In this document: in pieces, positions 33,840-45,412 of the stretch
Layout of the letters: each line of letters opens with the position of its first letter
Position numbering within the stretch: position 1 is the stretch's first letter
Origin: Solea solea
Lineage: Eukaryota; Chordata; Actinopteri; Pleuronectiformes; Soleidae
Reading direction: 5' to 3'
DNA: 64,000 bases
NCBI RefSeq assembly: GCF_958295425.1
Contig: NC_081143.1
Coordinates: 26,682,586 to 26,746,585 of the forward strand
Position numbers and translations under genes: made by a program
The notes under the pieces: generated by a model
Databases searched by the model: none
Told to the model about the DNA's origin: nothing
What the model saw: the letters and a program-made list of their open reading frames with translations, nothing else

Positions 33840-34560
33840 CAAGTTCCTAGAGTTGAGGGGGTTAGGATAAGGTTAGGGTTTAAAGGTTAGGGATAGGTCT
33901 CCAGGAAAGGGTTAGGCAATTATGGCGTATTTCCACCGGCTCTACTCGTCTCGTCCCGCGGTTTAAGAAGCGTATCCACTAGTAGATAAAACTACTTCAA
34001 AACTACTTAAAAATCCTAAACACGTGGGTTAATCTCCAACAACTACCAGGGAAATCTCTATATTTAACAGAGGAGTCTGGTGTATTTAGGGACAGCACCG
34101 CCGATCGCGAGCCGCATCACAAACCGCTGCTGCTGTAGTCTGTGGAGCAGGAGTCTGTACTCTGGAGACGTGTGGACAGAAATCAGGCCGAACAGTGCTA
34201 AACTGTAGATCAGTTAAAACTATTTAACAATCCTAAAAACGTGGGTTAATCTCCAACAACTACAGGAGTCTGGTGTAAAGGCACTAGTCACTGGTTTGTG
34301 TGTGTGTGTGTGTCGCCTATGAAACGAAGTCACCGCAGTTTCACGCCGCCGTGCAGTGATGGCTCCGCCCACGTTGAATAGGAACTTTTTATTGTAGTGG
34401 AGATGCAACCTAATCGTGCGGAACCATGCCGGGGCGAGGCGAGTAGAACCGGTGGAAATACGCCAATAGTTGTGGTGGTTAAGGTTAGGGTAATTGGCTC
34501 GGGAACGCATTATGTCTCTGATGTGTCCTCACTATAATATAAAAGCCAGTTTGTGCGTCA
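33840..34560 (+). repeat. Family D repeat split by a TIR-bounded element
   Basis: The left part (33840-33922) has GGTTAGG-type units. The right part (34467-34560) has GGTTAAGGTTAGGGTAATTG and GATGTGTCCTCACTA. They are two halves of one family D copy separated by the 33923-34466 insertion. Confidence 0.7.
33923..34466. mobile_element. 544-bp non-autonomous element with ~26-bp TIRs, family A
   Basis: The left terminus TGGCGTATTTCCACCGGCTC is mirrored on the right by inverted TTGGCGTATTTCCACCGGTT, continuing as TCTACTCG on both sides. The flanks are TA/TA, compatible with a TA-targeting element, although a TTA/ATA (Harbinger-like) reading is also possible. Inside are direct copies of ACGTGGGTTAATCTCCAACA. 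It shares internal blocks with family A copies elsewhere in the window. Confidence 0.75.
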
Positions 34561-35696
34561 CCATGACATCACATGTTTTTGGACAAACCAACCCTGAGAA
34601 CAAAGCATCTCTGGAAATGATTTGTTTCTGTTTTCACAGGTAAACAATCGCTGCTGCTCAGCCAGACCAAGCCCACCTGCCGGATTATCTTCCCTGTAAC
34701 TCTGATTCCATTCCATCTAAGCTCCTTATAGTTTGACTCACGCCGCCGCTGCGTCTGTGTTCCCTCTCCCTGTGTCGCCGCAGTTGTCATCATAGTCCTT
34801 GGCACATTCTGGCTAAAGGGGATTGTTGAGAGATACGGCCCCCAGTGGTGTGATTCCCATCAAAAGCAACAGTATCTGGGGATCTCACTTTATTAATATT
34901 GAGAATAAACTGACACTTGGTTATTAAACAGAAGCCTTTGTGAGCCCAAACATGCCTATAAATCACACCTGCACTCATCAAGACACTGTATGCCTCTATA
35001 TTATTCATATGCACCTCACCACTGCTGCTTATCTGATGCATATAAATATACTATACTTTGCTCCAGCGTCATAAATTATGAAGAAAAATGCACGGCAAGC
35101 ATTATGGTGGCACTGTGTGCTGTAGGTGTGTGACATTGCCAGACTTTGACGTTAAAGCTGGGGGTCAAAAAGTCTGGAAACACTAGAAATAGGAAAGAGG
35201 AGGCTACACGGCCTTCTGTGTGCCCTCTGCAGCCAAAGAGAGAATCACAGCAAAGAGAACATTTAGACGAGGGATTAAAGGGGATGAAACTGAAACCAAA
35301 GCTGGGTTTCTTCTATCGTTTTGGGGAAATGTTTTCCCCTAGAGGCGAGAAAGAGAATTGTACAGTGCTGTTAGATTATGGTGATGCATGCAACTTCATC
35401 TCATCTTTGGAAACTGGACGGTGCCGGTTAACGCCGCACTCATCGCTGTATTTTATATGAATCTGTAGCTTGGTTGTCTCTTAACCAGAGGAGGAAAACA
35501 CACATGGTGATTGTTGGGTGAACTTCGTTTGTATGTATGTGTTATAGCCACCTGTCGTATCATACCGCATCAGCAACTACAGCACCAGGTCTACCACTCC
35601 ACTTTTGTTTTAAATGTTCCCAGAACGAACTCTGAATTTGGTAAAATTGCTTTCTCCTTATACGCACCAAGAGTATTAGGACCACATCTGAAAACA
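34561..35696. other. Intergenic, no gene recognised
   Basis: Unique-looking sequence, with a compact AT-rich, non-repetitive block at 34870-35140. I see no exon and no known repeat apart from AAGAGTATTAGGACCACATC at its right edge, which introduces the next array. Confidence 0.55.
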
Positions 35697-36196
35697 GAAT
35701 TCTGAGATTAAAATCAGAGATTAAAGGCAGAATTCTGAGGAAAGTCAGAAATCTGAGATGAAAGAAAAAAATTTGAATTCTGAGATTACAGTCAGATTTC
35801 TGAGATTAAATAAAAAATGTGAATTCTGAGACTACAGTCAGAATTCTGAGATGAAAGAGTCAGAAATCTGAGATGAAAGAAAAAGTTAGAATTCTGAGAT
35901 TACAGAAAAAATTGGAATTCTGAGACTACGGTCAGAATTCTGAGATGAAAGAAAGTCAGAAATCTGAGATGAAAAAGTTAGAATTCTGAGACTACAGTCA
36001 GAATTTTGAGATGAAAGAAAGTCAGAAATCTGAGATGAAAAAGTTAGAATTCTGAGACTACAGTCAGAATTCTGAGATGAAAGAAAGTCAGAAATCTGAG
36101 ATGAAAAAGTTAGAATTCTGAGATTACAGTCAGATTTCTGAGATTAAAGAAAAAATTAGAATTCTGAGATTACAGTCAGAATTCTGATATTAATCT
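35697..36196 (+). repeat. Minisatellite with 66-bp higher-order period
   Basis: Built of AGAATTCTGAGACTACAGTC, GAATTCTGAGATGAAAGAAA and GTCAGAAATCTGAGATGAAA modules. Near-identical 66-bp units start at 35980, 36046 and 36112; earlier units are more diverged. Relatives lie at 2551-2664 and 19225-19510. Confidence 0.9.
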
Positions 36197-38258
36197 TTAT
36201 GCTGTTTTATTTTTTTTCTTTCAATTATTTTTTTTTTACATCTGGGCCAAATAATCTTCCATAGAAACGGAATGAGCTGCAAAACATAATTTCACTACAG
36301 ACCCTGACGTCTTTAAACACATTCAAAGGCGTTTCAAGGACCGTCATGAAAGAAAGAAGTTGTTGTTTTACATCCTAACATTTTTCAGGGGTTCAGATTA
36401 AGGATCTTGTTGGTCTTACTCTCTTTTAATTACCTCCTTTTAATTTTTATATTCTGTTGTGAGTTTTATATCAGAAATTGTCTCGTTTCTGTCACTGTTT
36501 GTACAGATTTTTATTTGGTAGTTAACGAGTAACAAAGATAGTGAAAGTAAAAGTGAAATTTGCTAGAAATACAAACAACTGTAAGTAAAGTACAGATATG
36601 TGAATTGTGTACTTAAGTACAGTAGCAAAGAGGTGTATAAAAGAAGAGAGAGAGGCTGAATTTCCATGCTCCACTTGTGTTAAATTTGAAACTTTGTAAA
36701 TTCAGAACTAAATCTTGTTGCCTCGCTTGGCCGAACCTTCACATCTGCCTTCATCCTTCGTCCTCATTTTTCAATTATTTCAATGAACAAAAATGGGATA
36801 AAAGTAGCTTGAGAAATAAATGATGTGCCCAGGTTTTAAAGCTCAATTTGAAAAGAATTTAATAAAAAAGCACGAACAGTTTCCTCTCCTAGGCTTCTGT
36901 GTCATTCACTTGCAAATAGAAAAGCCTGAGAGTGTTGTTGAAATAGCCCCTTTTTGTCTCCCTGTAAACTCAGTTCACTTCAACCTCGCTCCCAAATTGA
37001 ATCTCCATTTGGGAGGAATAACCCGACACAAAGGAGAACGGCAGCGGAGGAAGTTGTTTTTTTGTTTTTTTTCCTTTTACAAGGAGACACTTTGGTCACT
37101 TGATGAAATTTGAGAGCGGATGTGCAGAGAGTTCACTCACTCACTCACTCTCTCTCCTCCACTCCAGACCCTGTTGCTGCTTTACAGGGTTTCATCTTCA
37201 CAGCGTTATTGAGTCCTAAAACACACCTGCTCCCACGGAGCTACGGCCTCGCTCCGCCACTAAACACTAAGTGCTTTGGCTTGTCTTTAAGACCGCGAGG
37301 CTCGGCGGGAACTGTTGCGCTCTATAATGGCTCTGTGTAAAACTTTAGATGGCTTAATGCTTATTTCTGTCACGCTCTAATACACATCGGCATGGGGACT
37401 ATTTAGGGAGGAGTGTGCAGCTTTTTTCCTGAGATGCAATCTTCACACACGGAGAAAAAAGTGACAAAATATTGAAGAATTAACGTTACAAACTTGACAT
37501 TATTGCCCCAGTGAATAATCACTACCTCCAATTTCCAGGTCTTGATTAAATGAATTCCCTCAAATGAAAAGAAAACATATTTGACATAATTATGATTTTC
37601 CTAGATCCTTTTATTTCTTAATTAACCAAACAAACACTCTCTGCCAATGTTAATAATTCAGTGATCATAATAATAATTTAAAAAAAGGCACCCCAAAACA
37701 TAATTAGGCACAATCTCACAAGTATCCACCCAGAGTTTCAACAAATAATAAAAATTCTGATGATGTGAATGAATCATCGCCGCAGTAAATTTTTATATTC
37801 ATACAAAAGTGTTGAGTCTGAGAGATCAGGCTCATACAAGGCTGATGATAAATAAAGCCAGAGAAACATTGTATTCAAGAGAATGTCTGTTTTTTTATAG
37901 TCTGCTTAAATGAGACATTGACGCCGACAAGGACACGAGGAGAGGAAATAAAAGGCGTTCAAGCCTCTTTAAACATAACTTTTGGTCATTTTTGTTGATG
38001 ATGTTTTGCAGTTTTTTAGCTCCTGTTTGGCCTTTGTGAACAGAAATGACAGAGGGAGCGTTTGCGTGTATACAGCAGAAGAGCAGGGGCGGGCGGAGAC
38101 AAGAAAGAGTTTATTTAGAGTCAAACTGCTGACCGGGTTTCTTTTGAGAAGTGGAATTCACGTCTGAATCTCTTGTGTTTGCAGACGCCTCGCTTTACTA
38201 GCTCAATGCTGCTGCTGCGGCGCCACAGGAATCTCGCCAGGCAACACAAGATCTAAAC
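36197..38258. other. Intergenic, no gene recognised
   Basis: 36500-36630 resembles one end of the GTACTTGAGTAA-type element (TTTGGTAGT, AACAAAGA, GTACTTAAGTAC). The rest, including AT-rich non-repetitive 37350-37960, shows no exon or named element. Confidence 0.55.
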
Positions 38259-38525
38259 CAGGGGTGTCAAAAAGGTGATTTATTTTGCATCAAAAAAACG
38301 TTTTTTATTAAGAAGTATAGATCATTCCAAATCAAAATAAGCACTTTTACTTTGAAATTCTATAAAATATTGTCATGAACATCTTAATTGGGATGTCATG
38401 ATGGAATATTGTGTTTTCATTTTGAGTTATTGCGACTGAATAGTCGTTTTTTTTGCCCCCCTTTTTGATCATCTTTTTGACTAGATGCTCATTGGCCCCC
38501 AGGTCATTTGAGTTTGACCCCCCCG
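38259..38525. mobile_element. hAT MITE, CAGGGGTGTCAAA type, with perfect 8-bp duplication
   Basis: 267 bp. ATCTAAAC occurs at 38251-38258 and 38526-38533. The left terminus is CAGGGGTGTCAAA; the right terminus is GAGTTTGACCCCCCCG, an eroded inverted copy. The GACTAGATGCTCATTGGCCC block near its right end recurs in nptx1 intron 3 (about 54415). Confidence 0.88.
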
Positions 38526-38742
38526 ATCTAAACACCGCTTTACCGAGAGGCACAAAGAGAGTCGTGTGGCGCTGAAAGACAAACTTATTTGACGATGGTT
38601 TAAATGTAATTAACATTTGTTTATATTTTAAAGTTACACACCACAGTTTTAATTAAAAAAAGCTCACCAACTAAAATCTGCACCAGCTCAATTCTACAAT
38701 ATCTAAACAACCTTCCCTAACTGTAAACCGTAGTTTTTAAAC

Positions 38743-38948
38743 CGCTTGCTCTCCTGCACCAAAGTCCATCGAGAAAATCAGTCTTTTTGTCACTTATATA
38801 AACCCAAACAAAAGGTTTCAAACTCCAAAAGTCACAAAAATAACACATTTTAACTTAAAAATGGAGGCCGCAGTAGATCAACATCCCCTGTGTGCCAGGA
38901 CGCAAAATCGCTGATTTTCTCTACGGACTTTGGTGCAGAGAGTGAGCG
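38743..38948. repeat. Imperfect long inverted repeat
   Basis: The left arm (38743-38781, including CTGCACCAAAGTCC and GAGAAAATCAG) pairs with the right arm (38911-38948, including CTGATTTTCT and GGACTTTGGTGCAG). The arms are about 38 nt with a 129-nt spacer, suggesting a foldback MITE. Confidence 0.7.
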
Positions 38949-38977
38949 TTTTACAAAGCCGCAAAAAACACATTTTC

Positions 38978-39150
38978 AAGGATTTTTAAGTCTTTTTAAC
39001 TGATCTATAGTTTGGCATTGTTCGATTGTTTGATTCTTCTGTCGGACGTTGCGCTCATGACTCTTCCAGTGACGACACTCTCTGACCAATCGGTGGCCGG
39101 CAGTGTGTTGACGTCACTCGCGCTGGAACTGTATGATGGAAAAGCGCCGT
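38978..39150 (+). repeat. Family A repeat, copy
   Basis: Contains TTTTTAACTGATCTATAGTT, CGCTCATGACTCTTCCAGTG and GGTGGCCGGCAGTG, collinear with 175-465 and 49560-49812. It directly follows the foldback at 38743-38948. Confidence 0.65.
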
Positions 39151-39366
39151 AATTAAAATCTTTGGTTTAAAAATCTATTCCAACGAGAGGGTCCTGGCCG
39201 AGACCGACAGCAGCACATTTAAAGGGAACATTCATAAACTATTCATCCACACGGATGAATAAAACACGGGGTATTATAAAATATTTAAACATAAATCATA
39301 AGTTATTAACACGTCAGCAATAAATGGTTTCCAACAACAAATTGTTGGTGCAGTGTCTTCTTTTAT

Positions 39367-39407
39367 ACATTAAATCCAGCTCGTGTGACATGAGCTGGAT
39401 TTAATGT
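39367..39407. repeat. Perfect 16-bp hairpin
   Basis: ACATTAAATCCAGCTC (39367-39382) and GAGCTGGATTTAATGT (39392-39407) are exact reverse complements around a 9-nt loop. The loop can pair further with one wobble. Confidence 0.85.
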
Positions 39408-40159
39408 GGAGGCTTTTGGAGGCTCTGATGGTTCCCGAGATGATAAATAAAAGAACAGTCGCAAGAAACTTAATTGATTTTTCATAACTAGTTGTGTATT
39501 GTAATCAATTTTAAATGAGTAATTGACAACGTTTCCCCACATCTCTGATTAATAATGGTCAAACAGCAGCTCTGTTGGCTCCTTGTTTGTCCGTGGCTCA
39601 CAGAGGACGCCGTCATTCCTCCTCCTCCTCCTCCCAAAAGCTTAAAGCTCAAGAAACAAAAAGTGCTTGCAGCAACCGAGGCGTCTCTTCCTCTCCATAC
39701 ATCTCTCACACGGAGCTGCTGTAAAAACAGAATCGTCGTTTCGCTCAGTCAAACCAAACCCACTTTGTCTTTCTGGACACAGTCTGGACCGCAGAGTTGT
39801 CGAGTCGAAGGGGCCTAATGTGGGAAATGTTGTTCCTGGAGAGAGTCCAACAAGGCCAACGCGATCAGCGTGATGAACAGCGCTGTCGTGGCAAAGGCGT
39901 TAATGTGAAGGTTTAGGAGAATTATGACGAGGTTATTTGAGTGCCTAGTGGAGCGCATAATACCGCCAATATTTGTTTATGTCACTTTGGCTTTTAAATG
40001 AGGGGGAAATAAATTCCTGAATGCCTCTCTGGTGAAGCTGGACGCCAATAAAACAATGTTTCTGTGTGAGAAAGAAGGCGGAGGTTTGAAGGTTAAGGCT
40101 GAATTCTTCAGTTCTGTGACTGATCTACATACAGTGTGTGGACACGTTCAGACCTGGAT

Positions 40160-40530
40160 GATCTGGGTGAATCTCCTGAGATAACTTTGTCGTCAGAACT
40201 GAGAATTTTCGAGGTCGTGGGGCCCTGAACTCGGATTTCCAACTTTTCTCAATACGCATACTTCTCTGTATGGCCAGAAACTTGGAGCAACCTCAACAAC
40301 CTTAACATGGGATTCCAAGATGAGTTTGCGTTTCTGACTTCTCAATTGGAACCCGCGTACGACTGGGCTTTCCCCCACCCTGTTTTTCAAACCCATTCAC
40401 TGACTGCTGGCACAGCCGTCAAGAGCAACATGGGGTGAAGTGTCTTGCCCAAGGAGCCGGGAATCAAGACTACAACCGTTGAGCTAAAAGGCGACTCGCT
40501 GCACCACTGAGCTACCACTGAGCTACCATC
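40160..40530 (-). repeat. Family C repeat followed by a tRNA-derived SINE-like element
   Basis: 40160-40370 has AACTCGGATTTCCAACTT and TTCTCAATTGGAACCCG blocks shared with 47107-47645. 40385-40530 on the minus strand has box A-like TAGCTCAGTGG and GGTTGTAGTCTTGATTCC, and CCTTGGGCAAGACACTTCAC, so it is a SINE copy like 12052-12238. Confidence 0.6.
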
Positions 40531-41017
40531 AAGTCTGTTCACGATGACGAAATTAGGTTTTATAGGGACAGAGAGAAACGAGAAGCTTGAGTCAAACAAC
40601 GCTCTACTTGCGCTGCTTTAGCATTAAATATGATTTTTAACCATTAGAGAAAAAAAGGGGCTGCCTCACAACAAGAAGTTTTTATGGGGGTTTTCGTCCT
40701 CCCTTCCTTCTTGTGTCTCTTCCGTGACATGTAATCAACTCACCTGTGTATCGGGACAGCACACCTGCTCCCAATCTTCTCATCAGCGCAGCCTTCTTAT
40801 TCCCTGGGTCTACGGTCCACTCTGCGGTAAAATCGCATTTCAACTCTCTCTCCTGTCAACTCTGTTGTTGGAGTTCTTTGCCAGTTTAACTAACTCCAGT
40901 GCTCAGAGCTGACCCACGATCAGTTGTTCATCGTTTGTAATAAATAGTCAACTACCACTACACACCACAGCTGAGGAGGCAGTCTCTAATCTCGAATCCA
41001 CTCAATCCGTCCTCTGG

Positions 41018-41049
41018 AGAACCCACACTGTGTCCTCAGTGTGGGTTCT
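41018..41049. repeat. Perfect 13-bp hairpin
   Basis: AGAACCCACACTG (41018-41030), a 6-nt loop, then CAGTGTGGGTTCT (41037-41049). Confidence 0.85.
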
Positions 41050-42451
41050 GTGATCAGATGTGAGGATGCATCCAGGACCGATTTGGAACGTTCAGACCTG
41101 TGCGTAAACGGCACGTTATCGCATCACTAGGGTTGGATGTTAATACCAGGTCTGAACCGGGTTGCAGAGGGGGAAATTATGGACCAGGATGATCCAGTGT
41201 CCAGTGTGTAATAAGACTGCAGGACTGCACTTTTTCCCCACTCCCAGTGGGAATACGAGCACGGCGCAGGCGTCTCCCCCTCCCCTCCTGACTCTCTCTT
41301 CATCTTGCTCTCTGTGGGACGCATGAAATGGAGATGTCAGTGCAGTGAAGACAGAGGAGCTTGGCTGCGGCGTTACCTGGCAGCAGCGCTCAGTGGTGGA
41401 AGTGTCAGTGTGCAGTGAGAGGAAGTAAAAGCTGAGTTTGTGAAACCTGGACAGAAGAAACTCATTTGCAGGTTCCCTTGAGCTGTGAAAAGAAAAAAGA
41501 AAGAAAAACACATTGTGATTGTGATCAAGCAAAAGCAAGAGAATGGGTTTTTCAAATGTTAAACAGAAGTGCACACGGTGGTGGATATGGTTCCCAGAAA
41601 TATCCCTCAACAGATGCTGTCAATTTTTACCTCTGTATCTTGAGATAGTGGGTAAAATCTACCCGTACAAATTGGGACAACCCTTCAAGAACATTAGAGG
41701 TGTTCTTTGGATCGGAAACACGTAGAAACAGAGTAAAAGAAAGACACCAAGGCGTGGTCATGTCAAGGGTTCTGCAGAACACATATTTTTATGACACCAA
41801 CTTATCTGTTGTCCACCCACTTTATCCACACTGTTGTAAAAACTCACCTTTGTTTGTTTTCTGTGGAGCCGGCGAACACAAATCCGTGGAGCCACGTTGG
41901 CTCTTGTTTATATCATAACCTCGTGCACTAGTGTTCCCAGGTGATCCAGACATCATTTTTCTGTCTGAGCTTTGCTGCAGACAAACACTGAATAATGTCT
42001 TTAGTCCAAAACAGCCATGTAACAATGTTTGATGGCATTCTAAAGTGGTAGAGAGAGTCGAGCTGAAGATCTTTGCCCGAATCCGGCGGGACCCGACTGG
42101 CTCGGGCTTACGAGTTAACCCGTACGTGCTCATGGCCCACTCTCTTCTGCACGCCACGGCTGCAGGGGCACCAGATGTGGAGAGTCCAACCCACTCCTCC
42201 GCCTGAGTGCTGAGATGTTACGATGTTAACAGAGGACTTATTTGATTTCTTTGTTCCAACTTCCACGTGGCCTATGTCAATGTATAAATGACTCATTCTT
42301 GACAAAAGGCAAAAGAGCTGTGTGCGTGCGTACATTTGAATAACGTCGGGCTGTAAGTGGGTTCATTCAGAGTGTACTTGTCGGACTCGGGGCTTGCCGG
42401 GCCTGACGTCTAAGGCCCGATTACAGCTCTAAGAAGAAAGAGGGGTCGTTC

Positions 42452-42810
42452 TAATGCTGTGTTCCCACTGGACCTGATTTTTTACTACATTTTTACTACA
42501 CATCAACGGGGGAATTCCTTTTCACCCTCAACCAAAGTGTTGTTGCTCTCTCTGTTGTGGAAACATCTGCAGAGAAGAAAACCGCCGTCTTGTGCGGTTT
42601 CTCGACACCATCCGAGGCCGGACGCAACTTTCACCGGCAAGTCTCACCGTTTACTTCGGGAGCTCCGACAAATGCTTCCACGTGACGAGCAGACGCTCCA
42701 CAGCGAAACGGCGGCGGTTTCTTCTCTGCGGAGTCGAGATAGCAACTTGTGTCGTGGAGCTCCGAGTGACGTCATATCCGCACCGCGTTCGGTGTCAACG
42801 CAGCATAAAA
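42452..42810. mobile_element. CpG-rich MITE-like element
   Basis: The left end TAATGCTGTGTTCCCACTGG opposes the right end GGTGTCAACGCAGCATAAAA (inverted ATGCTGCGTTGACACC), with TA at both borders. The interior is unusually CpG-rich for this region (CGGCGGCGG, TGACGTCATATCCG). I see no protein it could encode. Confidence 0.5.
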
Positions 42811-44257
42811 GCCGAACTGTGACCGTGAAAAACCTTTGTTTCATGGGATATACATTATATAGTTCTTCCACTTCATGCTACCTTATCTCCCTCAACAAGA
42901 ATCGGGGAAAAATGCTGAATGGAGCTGTAGAGCTAAGTCGGTACAACGAGATGTGAAATGGGATTGAGCCAAATATGCAATATCAACAGCTTGATACGAC
43001 TCTGCTGGTCGCCGCCTTCGTACGGCGTGTGAATAAGCGTCACCGCTCCCCTCTTACCCCTCACTACAACTACAACACCCCCCCCCCCCGTTGTTTTTTT
43101 CAGTATTGTTTGTGCTACGCTGTCACATTCCACAGTCACCCCCACTTCTTTCCTCTCCCTCCCTAACACTGCAGACGCAGGATAAATAAGCAGGCAGTTT
43201 TGCTGCCAGCGTGTGAAATGGTTCTTATCTGTCTCTGCCATTAGAGAGTGGGTTCTATTATAAAGCTTTGCATTATTCAGTGAGCCTGAGAGACTGATCA
43301 TTATGGATTTCAGGCCCCCCCCCCCCCACCCTTTTTCTTTTTTTTCTTTCCACGCAGCCTCTGGGGCCCAGCCTCGGCCCGGAGGCTGATGCATGCACAG
43401 ATCTGACCTTGTGCTCTGAGCTGGAACTGCTGCTGTGGAATTGTGGGACGCGGTGAGTACAGTATGTGTGAGGTTACATTCATGCGACATGTTTACATTT
43501 GAAGATTTTCAGATAACAGGGACCTGCATTTGTGTATTCTTAGCTTTGTGGTTTGAAACGTGAACGTGGAAGGTTTGAATGGAAGTCTGAGGGGAATTTG
43601 GGCCAACTTCTAACTTGATATATAATCTCTAATAAAGCCAGCAAACAACGTCCTGTGTGTTAATGCTCTAAATCAAGATTTTCAGGTCGTCTTCAATATG
43701 ACATCATTCAGTTTTGTACATGCAGAGGCAAAATTACAGAAGCCGAGAATAGAGTTGGTCACTTCTCCATTGGGTCATCTCAAGACCACAGCATAATTAT
43801 GCTGTTATCACAGAATAACCACATGTTATCTCGTGATAACAGGGCTTTTTGTTTTACTTCGGCCGCAACAGTTCTTCTTCTCAAATGATAAAGTCTGATC
43901 TGAATGTTAACAGAAAGACGCGAGGTATGTCCCAGTCCAAAGGCTGGATCCTCAGAAGGATGCAGTCCACAAAGGCAGAGGATGAGCGCACACTCCGGAG
44001 GATCCAGCCTGTGGATTGGACACAGACACAGTACAATGTCTCCTTGTGTTAGACCTTGACTGAAGAACAACCTGATGTCCTGATCAGTAGATTCTCCATT
44101 TTCTGACATTTTCACAGACAGTTGGTGTCAGAGTCTTCATGCCGCTGTTAACTCACTCATCTCTGATCAAAATGATTTGTAAAGAAGGAAGAACTTTTTA
44201 TCTTTTTAGGTTAATCTGTGATCTTGAGATAAAAGAATGAAAACATACAGTATGGGG

Positions 44258-44450
44258 GGGACTCCAAAGCTCTGGAACCCCACACTGCCTGCTTTTAAAT
44301 CAAACCTCAAAACACACTTTTATTCCTTGGCTTTTGGCTCGGTATGAGAGTTGCCTATTTTAATCCATCTTTCCTTTCCTATTGGTCATAACGCTTTTAT
44401 TGTTCTAAAAACCGCCTTCGTTCAAACGGGCGACTACAATAAACACACCT
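44258..44450 (+). mobile_element. LINE-2-like 3' end fragment
   Basis: The translated block around CTGGAACCCCACACTGCC then AAATCAAACCTCAAAACACA matches the C-terminal pattern (LWN.LP... FKS.LKTHLF) of L2-type reverse transcriptase ORFs. It is followed by a short A/T-rich tail region. It is a truncated, dead copy. Confidence 0.65.
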
Positions 44451-44793
44451 AAGAAAGTTTATATCACAGATCTGCTCGGGTACAGTCAGGTACTCGTGTC
44501 AGTGTAAACAAGATGATCATCTCGAGTTTCAGAAAGTGCTAACAAGAGACAACAAAGGTGAGACTTTCTGTGATGAGACTGACAGCGAGGTGAGAATAAG
44601 ACTGAAAGTAAGTGTTAACGCAGCTTCTTTTTTTTGTTCTCAAATAATAGTCAAGTTGTGGCTGATGATCACAACTAAGGAATTGTTTCCAGAGACCATT
44701 TTAAACTTAGCTTGTTTTTCTTAGTCCTAAAACACTAGTGTAGTGTGTTGAGCTCTATTCGGATGAGATTAGTTTTACATGGTGGTGGTGGTG

Positions 44794-45412
44794 CAGGGTT
44801 CCCACAGGTCCTTGAAATCCTTGAAAGTTTGCGAAGGGTTTTGAAAATCACCCTAAATAGACATGGGTCATTGAAAGTGCTTACATTTTGTGTAAGAATG
44901 AAGGGAAGTTGATATTTAGGTAAATGTCTTCCTTGTTTGTTACGACGCCACCTACTGGTTCATGCCCTGCGTTGCTTGATGTACGTAGACTACGCTTACG
45001 CAGGATAAGGGCAAAGTCGTAATTACTAGCGGTGTTGTGGACACTGTCCACTGTCTCTCTCTCCGCCGTTGACGTGAGAGTCTGTGCAGAACAATGAGCG
45101 AGTAAAGTTAAGATGAGAGAGAGAAAATGACGACGATGTCTGGGAAATGAGAAAATGAGAAATTCCAAGATCACGGTCTCACCAGAGACAAATTACAAAG
45201 ACTGACTTTGTCCAAGATCACAAGGACAATCACGTGTCCAGATGCAGAGTGTGATGCACATCAATAAAAGTGGACGCCATTATGGAAGAAGACAAGCTTA
45301 CTCCCATCTTAAGCTGTGTCAGCACATTCTGTCCTTGAATTTCAGGGAATTGGTCCTGAAAAGTCCTTAAAAAGTCCTTGAATTTGACGTAAACCAAGGT
45401 GTGGGAATCCTG
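44794..45412. mobile_element. 619-bp MITE with CAGGGTTCCCACA termini
   Basis: Termini are CAGGGTTCCCACA and inverted CAGGATTCCCACA (12/13). Subterminal GTCCTTGAAATCCTTGAAAG is echoed on the right by AGTCCTTGAATTTGACG. The flanks GTGGTGGTG / GAGGTGGTG could be an 8-9 bp duplication, but the left one is a GGT microsatellite, so this is uncertain. No transposase frame is present. Confidence 0.7.

Noticed and set aside
42933..43490. 185-codon minus-strand frame
   Set aside because: It passes through poly-C tracts and has no homology I recognise.
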